Assembly (NCBI RefSeq): GCF_050947875.1
Contig: NC_134570.1
Location: forward strand, 104,177,122 to 104,241,121
Length of the DNA: 64,000 nt
From: Dermacentor variabilis
Lineage: Eukaryota; Arthropoda; Arachnida; Ixodida; Ixodidae
Direction: 5' to 3'
Shown: piece by piece, positions 20,226 through 33,556 of the stretch
How the letters are laid out: each line of letters starts with the position of its first letter
Numbering within the stretch: position 1 is the stretch's first letter
Program-made: the position numbers and the translations under genes
Notes under the pieces: generated by a model
The model's database searches: none
What the model was told of the DNA's origin: nothing
What the model saw: only the letters and a program-made list of their open reading frames with translations

Positions 20226-21974
20226 TGCACCATCCGCATCTTCAACTGTCTCAATAGGTATGTGTTCTTGTCAAACGCACAGCTGCCATCCTGTGAGCAT
20301 AACCATCTCAGCGGCGAAGTCATCTTGTGACGTCCTGCATGCAGCGTTTACTTTCTTTGTAGTCCGGCTTGTGAACTCCGAACCAAATGCCTCCGACGCT
20401 CTGTTTGCCAATGCAGCCGGCTTGGCCGGTGTGGAGTCTAGAGTCTAGGCGCCATATGCTGCGCGTACAGGGATGCCATTAAAATGCTACCTAGCGGCGC
20501 CCGTTGTAACCATAGGCGGAACTCGCGCTCGAGACGCCTGCTCTCACTGTAAGCATAGCTGAAGTGCATGCGCGCGACTTGCTGCTTGTGCGTGTCCTGA
20601 ATAGTTACATAATTGAGGGGTGACATTGCGCACAACGAGATCGCACTGTATAATAGTGGATGTGTATTCGACGTCACGGCTGTTTGGGACACGACTGTCT
20701 CCATACGCGAGAAGTGTTTTCTGCAAACAAGCATCAACAAGCTTACGTACGATGTGGAGCTCATTGCATGTGTGCCACTTTCAGTATGTATTCTAAGTAG
20801 GGCCCTTACCGCTAATAGCTTTATTTCTTGACCCGTGAACCAGTGTATTTTTATGCACACACGGGCTTCGTTTACACGCCCTGTGTTTTTACAGGATCTT
20901 GGTGGAGCGCCGTCGCAACTGCGTATGGTTCGTAGAGGCGCGGCCACATGAAAAGCCAGCTATGCTAAAGCTATTGTAAAGCTTGAGTAAAATAGTGGTC
21001 CAGCCATTATTAAGGGTTGATAGTTTTTATGATTGAGTTTTACCACATTCTACGTAGCATGGATTTCACGTGTTCTCTGGTTAAACAAGATTAACGTTTC
21101 GATGCTTTCACGGGAGCACGTGAGTGAGATTTCAGAAAACCCTACAACCAAGGATTCGCCTCCCTGGTTAGCCAAGAAAATATAACTTTTAAACTTTATA
21201 TTTTCTTATTTTCGGCCCTGTATTTACTACATTTACCCTCGCACCCCGATGCATAATTAAAGCGCATGTTGTATCACTTGTTATACTGCTCCGAGTCTGA
21301 ATAGAAAATGCAGCGCTATCTTGTCATAAGTTTCCAATTCTTTGACATATTAAAATAAGACTGACACTAGTCTTCAAATTAATTGCAAGACAAGTTTACA
21401 AAACGTACAGTTTGCGAAAATGCTCATTCATTGTGACGCGAGCTTACAAAATCGCAGCTTAAGAAGTCTCATTTCGTGGATTTTTCCACATTTCCCTGAT
21501 GTCTTGCTAGAATATGGCAAATGTACTTGGCAAGCAGGATAAGATGGACGCTGCAAACACACTGCTGCTGCGGTGTAATATGCCTACACAAAAGTGCACA
21601 GCTCACGAACAAGTGACCTCGAGAACTAGGGCAAGCGGTCTCTAAAATGCCTGGGGATTTGTCAACGGGAGCATGCCGGGAAAGCTTAGATTGTAAGCAA
21701 GTGGAAGAGGTGGTTGCACAGCCAATTAAAACTCCTGTTCAAGATGCGACAGCAGCAGCCGCACTGCTTGATGGACTTCGGGCAGAAAACTGCTGACATC
21801 TCCCTGCCATTGGCAACGAGCCCTCCCCCCCCCCCCCCCCGTTTAGCTTTAGAAGCAGAAGACGAAGCGACCCTGCAATTAGCACCATTTGTAGAGGAAA
21901 ACATGCGAACCTCAGCACTTCACTCTTCATTTGACCCCCTGACGAACACAAACATTGAAGTGGAGATATAAATG
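20226..21974. other. unrecognised intergenic DNA
   Basis: No gene or named repeat recognised. Contains a C16 run at 21,825-21,840. A 169-codon minus-strand frame (20,438-20,947) shows no domain and was not called. Confidence 0.35.
21825..21840. repeat. poly-C run
   Basis: Sixteen consecutive C, preceded by CCCT. Length is uncertain in any assembly and it may hide a frameshift if the region upstream of the YqaJ remnant was once coding. Confidence 0.9.
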
Positions 21975-22019
21975 TCAAGCATTGTGGCAAACAGAAAAAA
22001 TATTGAAGTAAATATAAAA

Positions 22020-22600
22020 GAGCCAGGAAGGGATATGGCTTATTCGAGATGCGTGCGGACCATTCGCATGCCTGCCAGCAGCCGGCCACACACTGTACTA
22101 AACTCCAGACGAGATCCTGCCAAGGTTTGCGAAGGGTTCTTGAAGGACAGTACATTCTGGTCCCCTGACACAGCCTACGGAACTACCTGGACGGCTGAAG
22201 TAGTAACGTCATGCGAGAAAGAGTGTCCACTGAAGTCGCTACTTCTGTGTTTGCAGTGATGCTCGAACAGTTTGTTTGGGTTGCACCTCTGACGGCATTG
22301 TATGCCAGGAACTCGCGTTCGGAATGATTGAAATGGAATGCCCTTACAGATGTAAGGACAAAAATATTGTGGGCCTCAGTGGACGCACCGGTAACATCTC
22401 TCACTTGACAGTTAAAGACACCAGTCTGGAAGTAAAAAGGATTCACAATTACAATACAGAAATCCACATTTCCCTGTTTGTTCTTGGCATGAAGAAGTGT
22501 TTTTTTTCTGTTTACTCTAAAGAAACAGCAAATTCTTGTTGAAGTTTCTGTGGAAGGCGACTTTGTTGCCACATGTCTTCCACAGCTGGACATGTTCTAA
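22020..22600 (+). pseudogene. YqaJ-type (lambda exonuclease-like) nuclease remnant
   Basis: Two overlapping frames together keep the order of a YqaJ domain. RCVRTIRMPASSRPHTVLNS and RRDPAKVCEGFL fit the N-terminal R-x-x-R-I-T-A-S ... A-K-L-x-x-G-L block. After a frameshift come TSDGIVCQELAFGMIEMECP (the P-D-G and catalytic E-x-K-C-P region, with Glu in place of Lys) and YRCKDKNI. HNYNTEIHISLFVLGMKKC follows, where the family has Y-x-x-Q-x-Q-x-x-x-x-x-x-x-C. Without the Lys and with stops it should be inactive. YqaJ proteins occur in eukaryotic DNA transposons of the ISL2EU group; a transposase remnant faces it on the other strand. Confidence 0.6.
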
Positions 22601-22989
22601 TACAAGCATTTCTTCCCCGAAATAACAAAATCCTCGCACTAAAGTGAGCAATAAGAAGTGAGGATCGTTCAATTCTATTTATCAGGGTCAAATGAGCAAT
22701 GCCGGAATAAGGACGTTCAAAGAACATGTTCATGCAAGCACTGTGTCTCACTTGCAAGACAACTGTTGCTAATTACAACTATAAATGATATTCTCTAATG
22801 CTGCATGATTGCCAAATAGCTACGGAGGTGATGAAACCGAAGTGCACGTAGCCTCGGCGGTGGTCCTTTGCTTTGTTGTCTTCTATAGATTTTCAAGCAC
22901 GCAACACATGTCTATTATTTTTCCTGCACGAGGAACTAAGTCTGAGGACAGTTTTTAACACTACGCTATATTTTCATCCGCCAGATTTA

Positions 22990-23529
22990 CATTTCTAGAC
23001 GTATTCTGGTATTTTCCACTTCATATGTATTGTTGACTTCTAGGTAAACGGCTCGTTGGGGTGGCCAAAAGCTGACATTCGAAAATTTACCCCATTCTCT
23101 GCAAGCTTGCCTCTTATCTAAGAAAACCGTTTTTTCTGACAGCATAAGATCTCCAGGCTTCAACAGGTGCAAAATTCCACAAGCTGATAAAATAAATGAA
23201 TCTGTGTAACGACTACCATGAGGTCTTGAAAGGAAGTTTGAAATTTCACTAGACGTGATAAGTACAATGAACTTGATAGTAACGCCCATTTCATGTACGC
23301 TGTTTGGTGCATTAGAAGCAATTTCTGCGCGGTCAGTAATAACCTGAACAACCGCATAATGTGTTTGAAAGCTTTTTGGCATATCTCTTTGATTAGTTGA
23401 TCGTGACGCCCAATATCTGAGAGGCCTCAATTTTTCATGCAGAACATTCAGCACTGAGAAGTACCTGGAACAGGTGGGCCTGTGTACTTCCAAAGAACAG
23501 CACGTCATATTTAGATTTAGCTTCATCAA
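22990..23529 (-). pseudogene. DDE_4 / HARBI1-like transposase remnant
   Basis: A 180-codon minus-strand frame aligns by eye with DDE_4 transposases: LHEKLRPLRYWASRSTNQRD and MPKSFQTHY match the pre-catalytic block. First Asp is in VQVITDRAEI (residue 66), second in PHGSRYTDSFI (residue 110). GDLMLSEKTVF has Glu (residue 132) where the third Asp is usual. The end (YEVENTRIRLEM) corresponds to the region before the R-x-H-V-E-R helix. N-terminal DNA-binding domain and C-terminus are missing or out of frame. The convergent YqaJ remnant makes ISL2EU the most likely source; PIF/Harbinger is the alternative. Confidence 0.6.
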
Positions 23530-23639
23530 AGAAAAAGAGTTTGTTTAAAACGTTAACCTCGTTAGTTTGCTGTGCTTTAAGATAATCAATAATGGTTACT
23601 CGTAGCTTCCACTGCGACTGAATCTCCAGCAATGGATTC

Positions 23640-26600
23640 CATTGCCTGTGCCCTTGTCTTGGCTACAAGCTACAAATATCTGTTAACTTTCGCAAGTTGG
23701 AGTGTTTGTTGACACCACCATATTCATCGGGTCAGATATAGTTTCTTCGAGGTTTTTTGTTGTTACTCATGCAACATCCTTGGTACTCTTCTTCATTGGA
23801 AGCACAACACAATAACAAGTGAATTCGCTTTTTAATGTTCAGAAGCCATCAAAAACATAACAAATCGCTTATTTCTAGATTACGGAGCTTACATCCATAT
23901 GGTGGACATATATACTAAAGCTAGGAAACTGCAAGTCGAGGAATGTAAGAAGCATGCACAAAAAATACATTTTTTTAAAGAATACGGTAACGAAAAATAT
24001 TACTACAGAAAATGCCCACCATCAATTTTAAATTGTGCATGTCGGATTATATTCTTCCCTGAGATTAAATGCGCGCAGTGCATGTATCATGCACACAAAT
24101 GAAAATTATCCAGTGGACGATGATGATCAATAACAAGTCATTTACTTGTATGTCGGAATTGCAGCCTTGCATACAGCGAAAGAATAGGCTTTGTGTGTCA
24201 ATTTGCGTTCCGCACTCACAAGGGTCTGTTTATGATCTCATGTACAGAATATACAAACAAGATGGGCACTTTATATGCTTCTACTTGTGTAATCAGCCAT
24301 GACACTGCAAGTAAATCGCAACAATGCAGTAATCTATGTCATCGTGTAGCATCCCAATTCATGATGCAGTACAACAAAACTCAGAAAAAGGCGTAACCTC
24401 GAAGATTTCACATGTATTGGCGCAATGTGAATGTCATTGTAAATATGGAATTTAACTAATAAACTCAGCTGTAGACAGCCCTGCTACATTTGTCTTCACT
24501 ATTGTTAGTTCTCGGAGAGTGATTAACTACTGCTTCTACAATGGCAGCTATACACTTCTCTCATTTAGCATTTAGGTGTACAGTCTCAAAATTGACATTT
24601 GTTTCGTGCACATGACGTATATGGTGATGCAGCTGGAGCATTACACCTACAAAGGTGCACCAGGAAAACTACCTGCAAAATTGGTATGTCAGTTTGATGC
24701 ATATCGATATGCAAAAGACAGGCTGTAGCAGTAATGATGGGTTTTTCTCCCTACTAATGAGCGAAATATAACAGAATCTTGCTGTTAATAAATTTGGAGA
24801 CAAAAATCTACGTGCAGGTATCAAGCAAGTTGTACGTGCCCATCTCCTTTCCTCTTCTGAACAACTGCAATCAACCATGACAACTTCCAGAGGTTGGACG
24901 TCTGATGAAATGCTGTCCTCCTTTTGCTCGCGTGCCCGCAACCTGCAGTCATAACAAGATATGTTTTAAAAGAGTGCTCTAAGTACTCGCCGTTCCCCAA
25001 AGGAGTTGCGACGCATATCTCTACGGATAATATATGGGGAGTCGTCTGAGTACACACATTCAGCCTATTTTTCAATCAGCCACAGCATGCATAATGTGCA
25101 AACAAGGCCACGCAGACGGATGTTGAGCCCACTATGGCATTAAGTTTCTATTTTCGCACCGTTTAGTCAAAAAACGACTTGATGGCAACAAATCGAATAT
25201 TATAAAATGAATATAACAGATTTGAAAAAAAGTTGGAGGTTACTTCTGCTATGACAGAGGTTGTACGGTGTCTTGCATGCGCAGCTATATTCTCAATTGA
25301 CCCATTCTGTTCTTTCTTGAAATTTAGTGCAATGGGCCCAAGAGTGTTGTTTTATTAAAGAATGAGAAATTTGGCTAGAGCACCATCACATGACACCTTA
25401 ACCCTGGTTAGAACCCATCTGCGCAGATTTAATCCTGTCTACTAGCGTTTCGTGCAAATAATAGTAAAAAATTTAAAAGAAAAAATTTTTAAAAGCAAAC
25501 ATGATGCTGGTGCTCTGGCTGCGTTGTCCCACGTCAGCCAGCAGAAAACACCTACCGTGAAGTTTTATCTTACCTTCGATACCACTTCGAAGTGTTACAC
25601 TCTTAAAACTAGGGAGGGTACCGCAGGAGTTAAGCGGCCGATTTACCTCCAAAGCGTTGCTTTACTCTCGAAAAATGTCGACTGGAGAGAAGTGCATTGT
25701 TCACTCCATCACCAAGAAGAGAGTGAAATATGCTTTTCACTCTGCCTTTCTGCGACAAAGTAGAAAGCCCGTTCTGCACTTGCGGCAATAGAGACAAAAC
25801 GTAGCGCAATGTTCTGCTTCAACTGTAGAAGGCTGGCCCTGAACATGGCAATGTCTCATGCACGCACGCTGAGGAAAGAACACACCGTTTTGCTTCTAAG
25901 AGAGCAGGCAGTCACAGTTCAAAGGAACGCGAAGCGAGCGCTCTGCTTTTTCATTCGGACTTGCTCCAGCGCGCGCACGCTCAACAACGCGGAAGAGCGC
26001 AGCATCGGAGAAAGGTGATGCGTCCAGCGAACAGCGACGAAGTCCATCCAAGGGAGGTCGTGTGTCAGCCATCTCGCGCCGCCGCGAAAACACGACAGTC
26101 GTTCGACATTTGTTGGATATAACAACAAATCCTCTACAGTAAGTGAATTCTAACTTAGCTGAACATTCTACGATATGCATGTTATCGCCAGGAGGTCGTC
26201 GCGGCTCTTAGTCGACGAGATTGACAACGAACTAGGCAAGTTTCTCTCGATGTCAATCGAAAAAGCCAGTCGTCGCGATAACTGCGTGTATAACTGCGTG
26301 TTATTTTATCAGTTGCCGATATCCGTAAGAGCTTTGAAAATTGTAAACGCTGCCAGAACCATGGTATATTCAATAAGACGTGAGGCGAGAAGACGCTTAA
26401 AATGGTTAGTTCTCCAGCCCATTATACCGAGCCTTTGCAGAGCCTGCTTAGCGTGCGTTTTGTGTGTTCGAATTTACTCAGTTTGACAGTCTACTGTGTA
26501 CGGAACGCTGTTGAAGTAAGTAGGCGCATAACAGATGGCGTCATTTTGCTGGCGGCATGCTTTCGTTATAAATAAGCCGCGCGCTTATGGTGCCTCGCGT

Positions 26601-27300
26601 ATGGGTAATCTGCGACCACTGAAGCTACGTGCAGCTGCAGAGCTAGTTAGAAAATTTGCCGCAGGTATTCAGCTGCATGCTGCAAGAGGTTAATTGGGTG
26701 CATTATCTTGAACTTACTTGAAATGCATGAGGAATTCATGTTTTATGCTGAACAAAGTATAAACCCTATACAAGCGATCTTGTGCGCGACAGCTACAAGC
26801 GATGCGATGGAGATGGCTGTCGCGTTCGCTCGTCGCCTACAAGTCGTACTCCGTGCGAGCGACGATATTGAGCGACGTCTCCCCGGTGTTGCCGGTATGA
26901 GGGCTGCAAATACGCGTCAAAACTAGCGTGACGCGTGCTTTAGTAATTTAATTTGATGTATTTCACTGTGAAATGTAGCGTAAAATATTTCCGCAGGTCT
27001 TGGAGTAGGTTCTTATCCTTGCAGCTTAACAAAATTCAGTGGTTTGCCCGTTCCGAGCGACAATCGGTAGTATTTAAGTCATGTACATCCAGCTCCGGCT
27101 TCGCGCTATTGGCTAGTCGCTCACAGCACTTCCGGGCGACGATCGACGAATTCTAGAATTTTAGAATCGAGCGATCTGTTCAAGCGACGGCTCGTTTTGT
27201 CTCTCGATGCCGTCGCTCATCGCCGTGGTGCACCAAATCACTCTCATGGGGTTTAACCCTACGACTGAGCTGTTTTTGCTCATGTATTGAAATGGTGGGA
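23640..27300. other. unrecognised intergenic DNA
   Basis: A+T-rich to 25.4 kb, then mixed composition. I recognise no gene, RNA or named element. Short blocks around 26,800-26,900 and 27,110-27,240 share words such as GAGCGACGAT/GGGCGACGAT and TCGCTCGTCGCC/GTCGCTCATCGCC, suggesting weak repeats. Confidence 0.3.
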
Positions 27301-30300
27301 TTTTGTCTGACTTTATCTCTTTTGTTGCGGTCTTCGAGCACGGTGCGAATCTGAAAGGGCGCTTATGTCAAAGAACTCGGTGAATTGTCAAGCAGCGAGT
27401 TGTGCATCGGCATGGAATATTACGGCTTCTGTGTGGAATTCCAATTGCAGGGGCGCTTTGAATACGCTTTTTATTTTGGACACGACTGTGCATTTGCTAA
27501 TATGAGTTGGCGTTTCAGAGTTATGTCATATGAACAGCTAAATCACCCTTCCTCTGGGGGTTACAAGCGTAATATGGGCATCTTGCTACTGCATGGCAGA
27601 TGAAACTGTGTTTATAGCTTTAATATTTTCAGTGGAGAAATGAAGTATCAAAATAAAGCGCTGCTGTAATTCCGTGTTACCAGTCGTCTGTCCTACAAAA
27701 AATAAAAAGTTGGTCTCATAAACTAAGAACTGCGGTCTAACTGCATCTTTTACATGCTTTCAAGAATGTAAAATGCTAGATTTCAAACTGAAGCACAAGT
27801 GGAGTCTGTCAAAAATGACCTCCATTGCGCACCTCATAAATGAATATAAGTGCATGCCTTTTATTAAGCTTAGATGCACGCCGCAGTAAACTTTCTTATT
27901 ATTATTGAAATGTGGGTACGCTTGCCATGACAAGCCTTGTTGCTCCTTCTCATAGGCACATCCAATCATATCCACTGAAGTGAAGGACCATATTTTCATC
28001 CCTACTGAGCATCATGTTTCCAGATGTCATCCTCAAATTATGGCTTGAGCTTTGGCACAACCAAAAATGGTGCGGAAGGCACACTAGGCACGGGCTTGGG
28101 ATGTGTCACAAGTGCTGTTCGCGACACACCATACTAATGACAGACTTATGACATCTGACAATGACCAATATTCTACTTATTAGCCGGAGTATTTTAACAT
28201 TGGGGATGAAGGAGGATGAACTTTCAGTTATTTCTTTTTTGTTAAATTTAGAAATTGACGTTAGTTCAGCAGTTAACTGTTGCAGTCATTTAGATGCTTC
28301 GCATGCATTTCAGTAGGAAGACTAAGAGCTAACATTTTCTTTTAGTGCCATGACCTTGACTGTCTTGATGTCGTTTTACATCATGTCCTCGTGTTGACTT
28401 TTGCACACAATATTTTTCAGGCACCTGCTTAGATAACGCAAGAAGGCAACTGCAAGGTCACAAGGATGTCAAAGAGCCAGCCCATCGCTACTCCAAGTAG
28501 TGCAGGGGAGCGCACGCCAAAGAATCATAATACATTACCATGCAATTTGGACGAGAAAACTAGAATGTGGGTATATTGGGTGTACCATTTGACTAAATGT
28601 CAACACAATCAAAATACAGTATGTCACACGAAGATCAAAATTTTCACGTGCTCAAGGCCGTCATCTTAACATGGTATATATATAATGTCTCTGATGGGAA
28701 GTCAAAATCAAGTATGCTCTCTGGAGACAAACTCATAGGAGCAAGTGTTATTCAAAAGTTAGAAATGTGTTTAAAAAACAGCTGATTAATATTGTGAAAG
28801 TGACTGCTTTTTGTGTTGCCTCTCAACAGTTATATCTATGTGGTAAAAAATTGTGGTGCAATGAAATTGCATATTTGCTTAGTGAGATGATACATATTTG
28901 CAATGAGCACGGTGCCTGTGTTCACTATAAAAAGCAACAGCTCATGTTTGGTTAGGTGCGTACATACATTTAACAGCTTTAATAGCCTACAGTGAATGCA
29001 AGGGTGCAAATAAAAAGAACTGCGATTCTGTACGTTAAATGCTGACATGAAGCAGACAGATTTTCATGTCTTCCCTATTACCAATTTTATGCACCTAAAT
29101 TTAGAAGTATGGCTGCTCTTTAGGCTCCAGAAAGAGGAAGCATTGGGTGAAGAGAATCCCGTGTTTAAAAAGTCATTATCGTTTATGTGCATGCTCACGA
29201 AACCAGTTCATTGGAACCGCTCGTGCCTCCCGAACCGAAAGCAAGGAGCAATTAAGGCCTTCAACTGTGTACACCGTGGTGCACACCATACGTCTTAGAA
29301 GCCGCAGAGTCACTTGGAATCGAAAATTATTTGAAAAATGTAAAATTGTGCTTTCTCCTGTGAAATAGTCACATGAAAGCTTCTGGCAGGTATTTGATAT
29401 TTTGATTAAGGTGACTCAATCTACTGGCCAACCTAGTATGCTAGTGGAGGCAGAGATGTGTTCAATACAAGTATCTGAGAGCTTCTGAATAGAACACTTG
29501 TTCATCAATCGGCGGGTGTGAACATATAGTGTTAAGCAAAAGGCGCTCAATTTCATGGCTTCTGTAGACATTATTCTTCTGGACATAAGATAGAGTGCAC
29601 AGTGAGGCGACGTATTAATCTTCCTAGACACATGTGCACTTGTTTTGAGACTGAGATTCTGTGAAGTGCAATAATTTTTCTTATTTTAGCGTATCCTAAC
29701 GACAACAGGGGGAAAAAGCTTTGGTTTCAGTTAGTTGCTTCATTATGCAAATATATGAATAGTCGCATGCGAAATCCATGTGCATGGAAGGGATATGTGA
29801 AACAGGATGGTGCCATTCTCAATTTATGTTGTTCTCCTTTGTATATCATTTTTATGCACTTCCCTGCTTGTACTTATGCTTATGTCGCCTTTGACGCATC
29901 ATATACATCACATATGATTTTTGGCTCACATCTGAAGCCATGCTATACTTTTGTTAGATTGAATATTCAACAAGTCACAATAATTGATTGTGTAATTACG
30001 CAAGCTGCTCGTTAGAAGTATAGCATTCTTACCGTAATGGGAATGATAAGCTACTATACATGACGCGAAATTTGATGCGCAAGATTTTAATGCCAATGCT
30101 CCTTGCAGTTTCCTGCTCATGTGCTACACACTACATAATATTGTTAATTTAATTTTATTTATTTGTGAGAAAGTGTAACGGATCAATCTCAACAGCACCA
30201 GGAAACTACTTTTGTGATGAGGCCAACCGAATAGGAAATATGATTCGCCTCTGTACCACTTTGAGACCGGGCAGGATATTGCTGCCGAAATACGACAAGG

Positions 30301-30697
30301 CTCTTAGAAACGAATGGGGTGCAGCCCGTACATGAATAACTTTATGTGAAATATAAGCAAAGCCCACGTGAGACCAGCGGCCTCACATGAGAATATACAA
30401 CACATTTATATATGCACTGTACTGTTAGTCAGGAACATCCATACGCTGTACAAGACGTTATGAAATGAGCTGCTGTCTTAGAATATGGTACACAAAAAGT
30501 TTCTTGCACAATTTATCTACATTACTAGCCCCATGCTTAGCAGCTCATCTCGTAACCTCTGCTGTATAAATGCATGCGTTTTGTGCCAGAAATGCGTTTT
30601 CTGGCCGGTAATGGGGCGCATATTTCTCTTCAATCATAGTGTCAATACTTTGTCAGTTTTTACATGTTTGTTCTATGTTTAACTTTCCATTGTATAC
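27301..30697. other. unrecognised intergenic DNA
   Basis: Long A+T-rich stretch with only short open frames. The 72-codon frame at 27,385-27,603 (ELCIGMEYYGFCVEFQLQGR...) has a protein-like composition but no partner exon or family I can name. Confidence 0.3.
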
Positions 30698-30836
30698 TGT
30701 AAGGAAGATAACCGACGTGCGGACAGAGTCAGCAGCATCGGCAGCAACAAGCACGCGGCAGGGGCTCGTGCTCGGGAACTGCTCGGTGCATGCTAGAACC
30801 GGTGGTCGCTACGACCCCCGATAAATCTCCTCTATA
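30698..30836 (+). repeat. possible short 5' LTR
   Basis: Starts TGTAAGGAAGATAACCG and runs to CTCCTCTATA, followed by AGTGGCGGAGGTGCTGG, whose TGG is at a primer-binding-site position. The end would be TA rather than CA. No second LTR exists to prove the limits, so this is provisional. Confidence 0.4.
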
Positions 30837-30907
30837 AGTGGCGGAGGTGCTGGGTAACGTTCCATTCTACCATCCGGGAACTCCGTTCTCGGACGCTACC
30901 CTCCGCC

Positions 30908-32075
30908 ATGCCGGACGCCGACCAGCAGACTCTTCCATCGCCACCCGTCCCTTGCGCTGGCACCGTTCGCCAGCGTGAGCCTCCCATCTTCAGCGGAACC
31001 GACGACAACAACGTTGAAGAGTGGCTGTCGTCCTACGAATGGATGAGCGTTCACAACAAATGGAATGACTCGGACAAACTGGCTTACGTATCATTCTACC
31101 TCGCGGGCGTGGCCAGTCTCTGGTTCAGAAATGACGAGAGATATATCCGAACGTGGTCGGCGTTCAAGACGTCGATTACAGACGTATTTGACCGACCCGC
31201 CGTCAGGAAACTCCGAGCCGAGCAGCGTTTGCGTACACGCGCACAGGACACAGGTGAGGCATTCACCAGCTATATAGAAGACGTTCTAGATTTGGTGCAG
31301 GCGCGTGAACGTTGCCATGACGGAAGCGGAAAAGATCAAGGACGACATGAAGGGAATCGATGATGATGCGTTCCAGATGCTTCTGGCCAAGGACCCGCAC
31401 ACTGTTGGCGACGTGATCAGCTTGCGCCAGAGCTATGACGAATTACGTAAGCAGCGAGATCTGACAAGGCGACATCCCACACCGAATGCGGCGCCACTCT
31501 GCAGCTTGACCACCAGCCAAGAACAAGCCTCCTTGATAATCCAAATCAAGGATTTCGTCCGCGAAGTCGCACGACAGCTAGCTCTGGTGTCCGTTACTCA
31601 GGAGTCTGCCGGCACTTTGCCATCTCATCTCCGTAACGTGATCCATGAAGAGGTCGCGGAAGCGCTGCCGGCTGTTCACCAGCAGGATGTCGTGACTACA
31701 CCAGTCACTTATGCTACGGTTGCTGCAATGGCCCCTCGCATTGTGCCCGTGAGTCGCTTCCAGCAGCCTGTGCAACGCCTTCCCCCTCCCGTCTCCTGGC
31801 CCAACACTGCCGTTGCTAACCCGTGGTGTACGCCGGACAATCGCCCTATATGCTTCGCATGTAGGTATCCCGGTCATGTCGCAAGGTTCTGCCGCCGCCG
31901 ATCGCAGGCGTTCGATGACGATCGCCGAGCGCCCTATGTGCCGCCTGATTCAAATGCGCCTTACGGACCCTTCGACCAATCACCAGCTCGCTCCCAGACT
32001 GATCGCCGTCCTCGCTTCGAACGCCTCCGATCACCCTCTCCACGTCGCCCATCGCTTTCTCCTATGCGTAGATGA
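30908..32075 (+). pseudogene. gag of the truncated gypsy element, one frameshift
   Basis: Starts MPDADQQTLPSPPVPCAGTV. PPIFSGTDDNNVEEWLSSYE and ASLWFRN are typical of the Retrotrans_gag capsid domain. The first frame breaks near 31,300 and the second (from 31,305) continues VAMTEAEKIKDDM and ends after a zinc knuckle CFACRYPGHVARFC (C-x2-C-x4-H-x4-C) and an Arg/Ser-Pro-rich tail. Its stop TGA overlaps the next start in ATGA (32,072-32,075), so pol may be translated by re-initiation. Confidence 0.82.
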
Positions 32076-33556
32076 CCCATCGCTACCGAAGAGGGAAACT
32101 AGACGACGCAGTTCCTGAGGCAAGAACTGCGGAAGTGATGTTATGCCGAAGTCCTCCTCCTTTACCTGCCAATGTCATCGATGTGTTTATCGAAAATGTC
32201 GCTACAGTCGCCCTCGTCGATACCGGTGCTGCTATTTCAGTTATGGATGCCAGGTTTTGCCTTTCGCTTCGCAAAGTGACGACATCTCTGTCTGGATTGT
32301 CGCTTCGAACGGCGAGTGCTCAATTCATTTGCCCTACCGCTGCTTGTACTGCTCGTGTGACCATACAGGACGTTTTGTACACGATTGAATTCATAGTTCT
32401 TTCATCGTGCTCCCACGCCGTTATTCTAGGATGGGATTTTCTCTCACGCCACAATGCCATCATCAATTGCGCTCGGGCTGAGATTGAACTTTTCCGCCTT
32501 GGTGACGTGGCCTCCGTCGATGCTCATCCTGCCGCTAAAATTGTCGTGAAAGAAGACACCTGTATTCCCCCGTGCTCTTCAGCATTCGTACCCATATCCG
32601 ACGGGACGGTCTTCTTCATGCCCTCTTATCATTTTGTTACCCGAAAAGCGCTTCCCTTGTCCTTTGCAGCTCTTAATTTTGCCGCCGGTGTTAGCACGAT
32701 GCCCATTTACATTCATTCATCGCCGCTATCACTGCTCCGCCACGAATGCCTTGGTTACGTCGAGTCAGGCGATTCAACACGGATTGTCTCCGTCCTCGAC
32801 GAAGTGCCTTCTACTGCCGTCCATGAACTGAGTGCCCTCTCTGTACCTTACTCAACATGGACTGGTGTGTTCAGCCCATTCATCGCCGAATATCTGACGC
32901 TTTCGCAGCGATCTCAACTTATCGCAGTCCTTCTGCACTTTCGCCATTCTTTCGACGTTGTGCAAACATCTCTTGGCTGTGCATTGACGGTCGAGCATTA
33001 CATCGACACTGGCTCTCACTCACCGCTTCGACAAAGACCATATCGCGTGTCCGCTACGGAACGTCGCGTCATTGCAGACCAGGTCGATGACATGCTCCGT
33101 CGAGGCGTCATTCAACCTTCCGAATGCCCATGGGCCTCTCCCGTGGTCCTCGTCACAAAAAAGGACGGTTCCATCCGCTTCTGTGTTGATTTTCGACGGT
33201 TGAACAAGATTACGCTGAAGGACGTCTACCTATTACAACGCATCGATGATGTTCTGGATTGTTTGCAGGGAGCCGAGTTCTTTTCTTCGCTGGATTTGCG
33301 GTCAGGCTACTGGCAGGTTCCGATGGCAGAGACCGATCGCCCAAAAACTGCCTTTGTTACACCATACGGCTTGTATGAATTCACCTTCATGCCTTTCGGA
33401 CTTTGCAACGCACCTGCTACGTTCGAAAGAATGATGGATAATGTTCTGCATGGCCTCAAATGGAAAATCTCTCTCTGCTATCTTGACGACATTGTGGGGT
33501 TTGCCCCTGATTTTCAGCGCACATGCTCCGCCTCCAGCACGTACTCACTTGCTTGA
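32072..33556 (+). pseudogene. gypsy pol: protease and reverse transcriptase
   Basis: A 494-codon frame. Protease active site ALVDTGAAISVMDARF (residues ~50-65) and the later VILGWDFLSRHNAII. Reverse transcriptase from about residue 320: CPWASPVVLVTKKDGSIRFC, FSSLDLRSGYWQVPM, FTFMPFGLCNAPATFERMM and the catalytic CYLDDI (Y-x-D-D) near residue 471. The frame is lost just after the catalytic box (~33,515) by an indel; the downstream thumb and RNase H are in the frame starting at 33,523. The RT core residues look intact. Confidence 0.9.

Noticed and set aside
20438..20947. 169-codon minus-strand open frame
   Set aside because: No domain or repeated pattern; not next to any related coding sequence.
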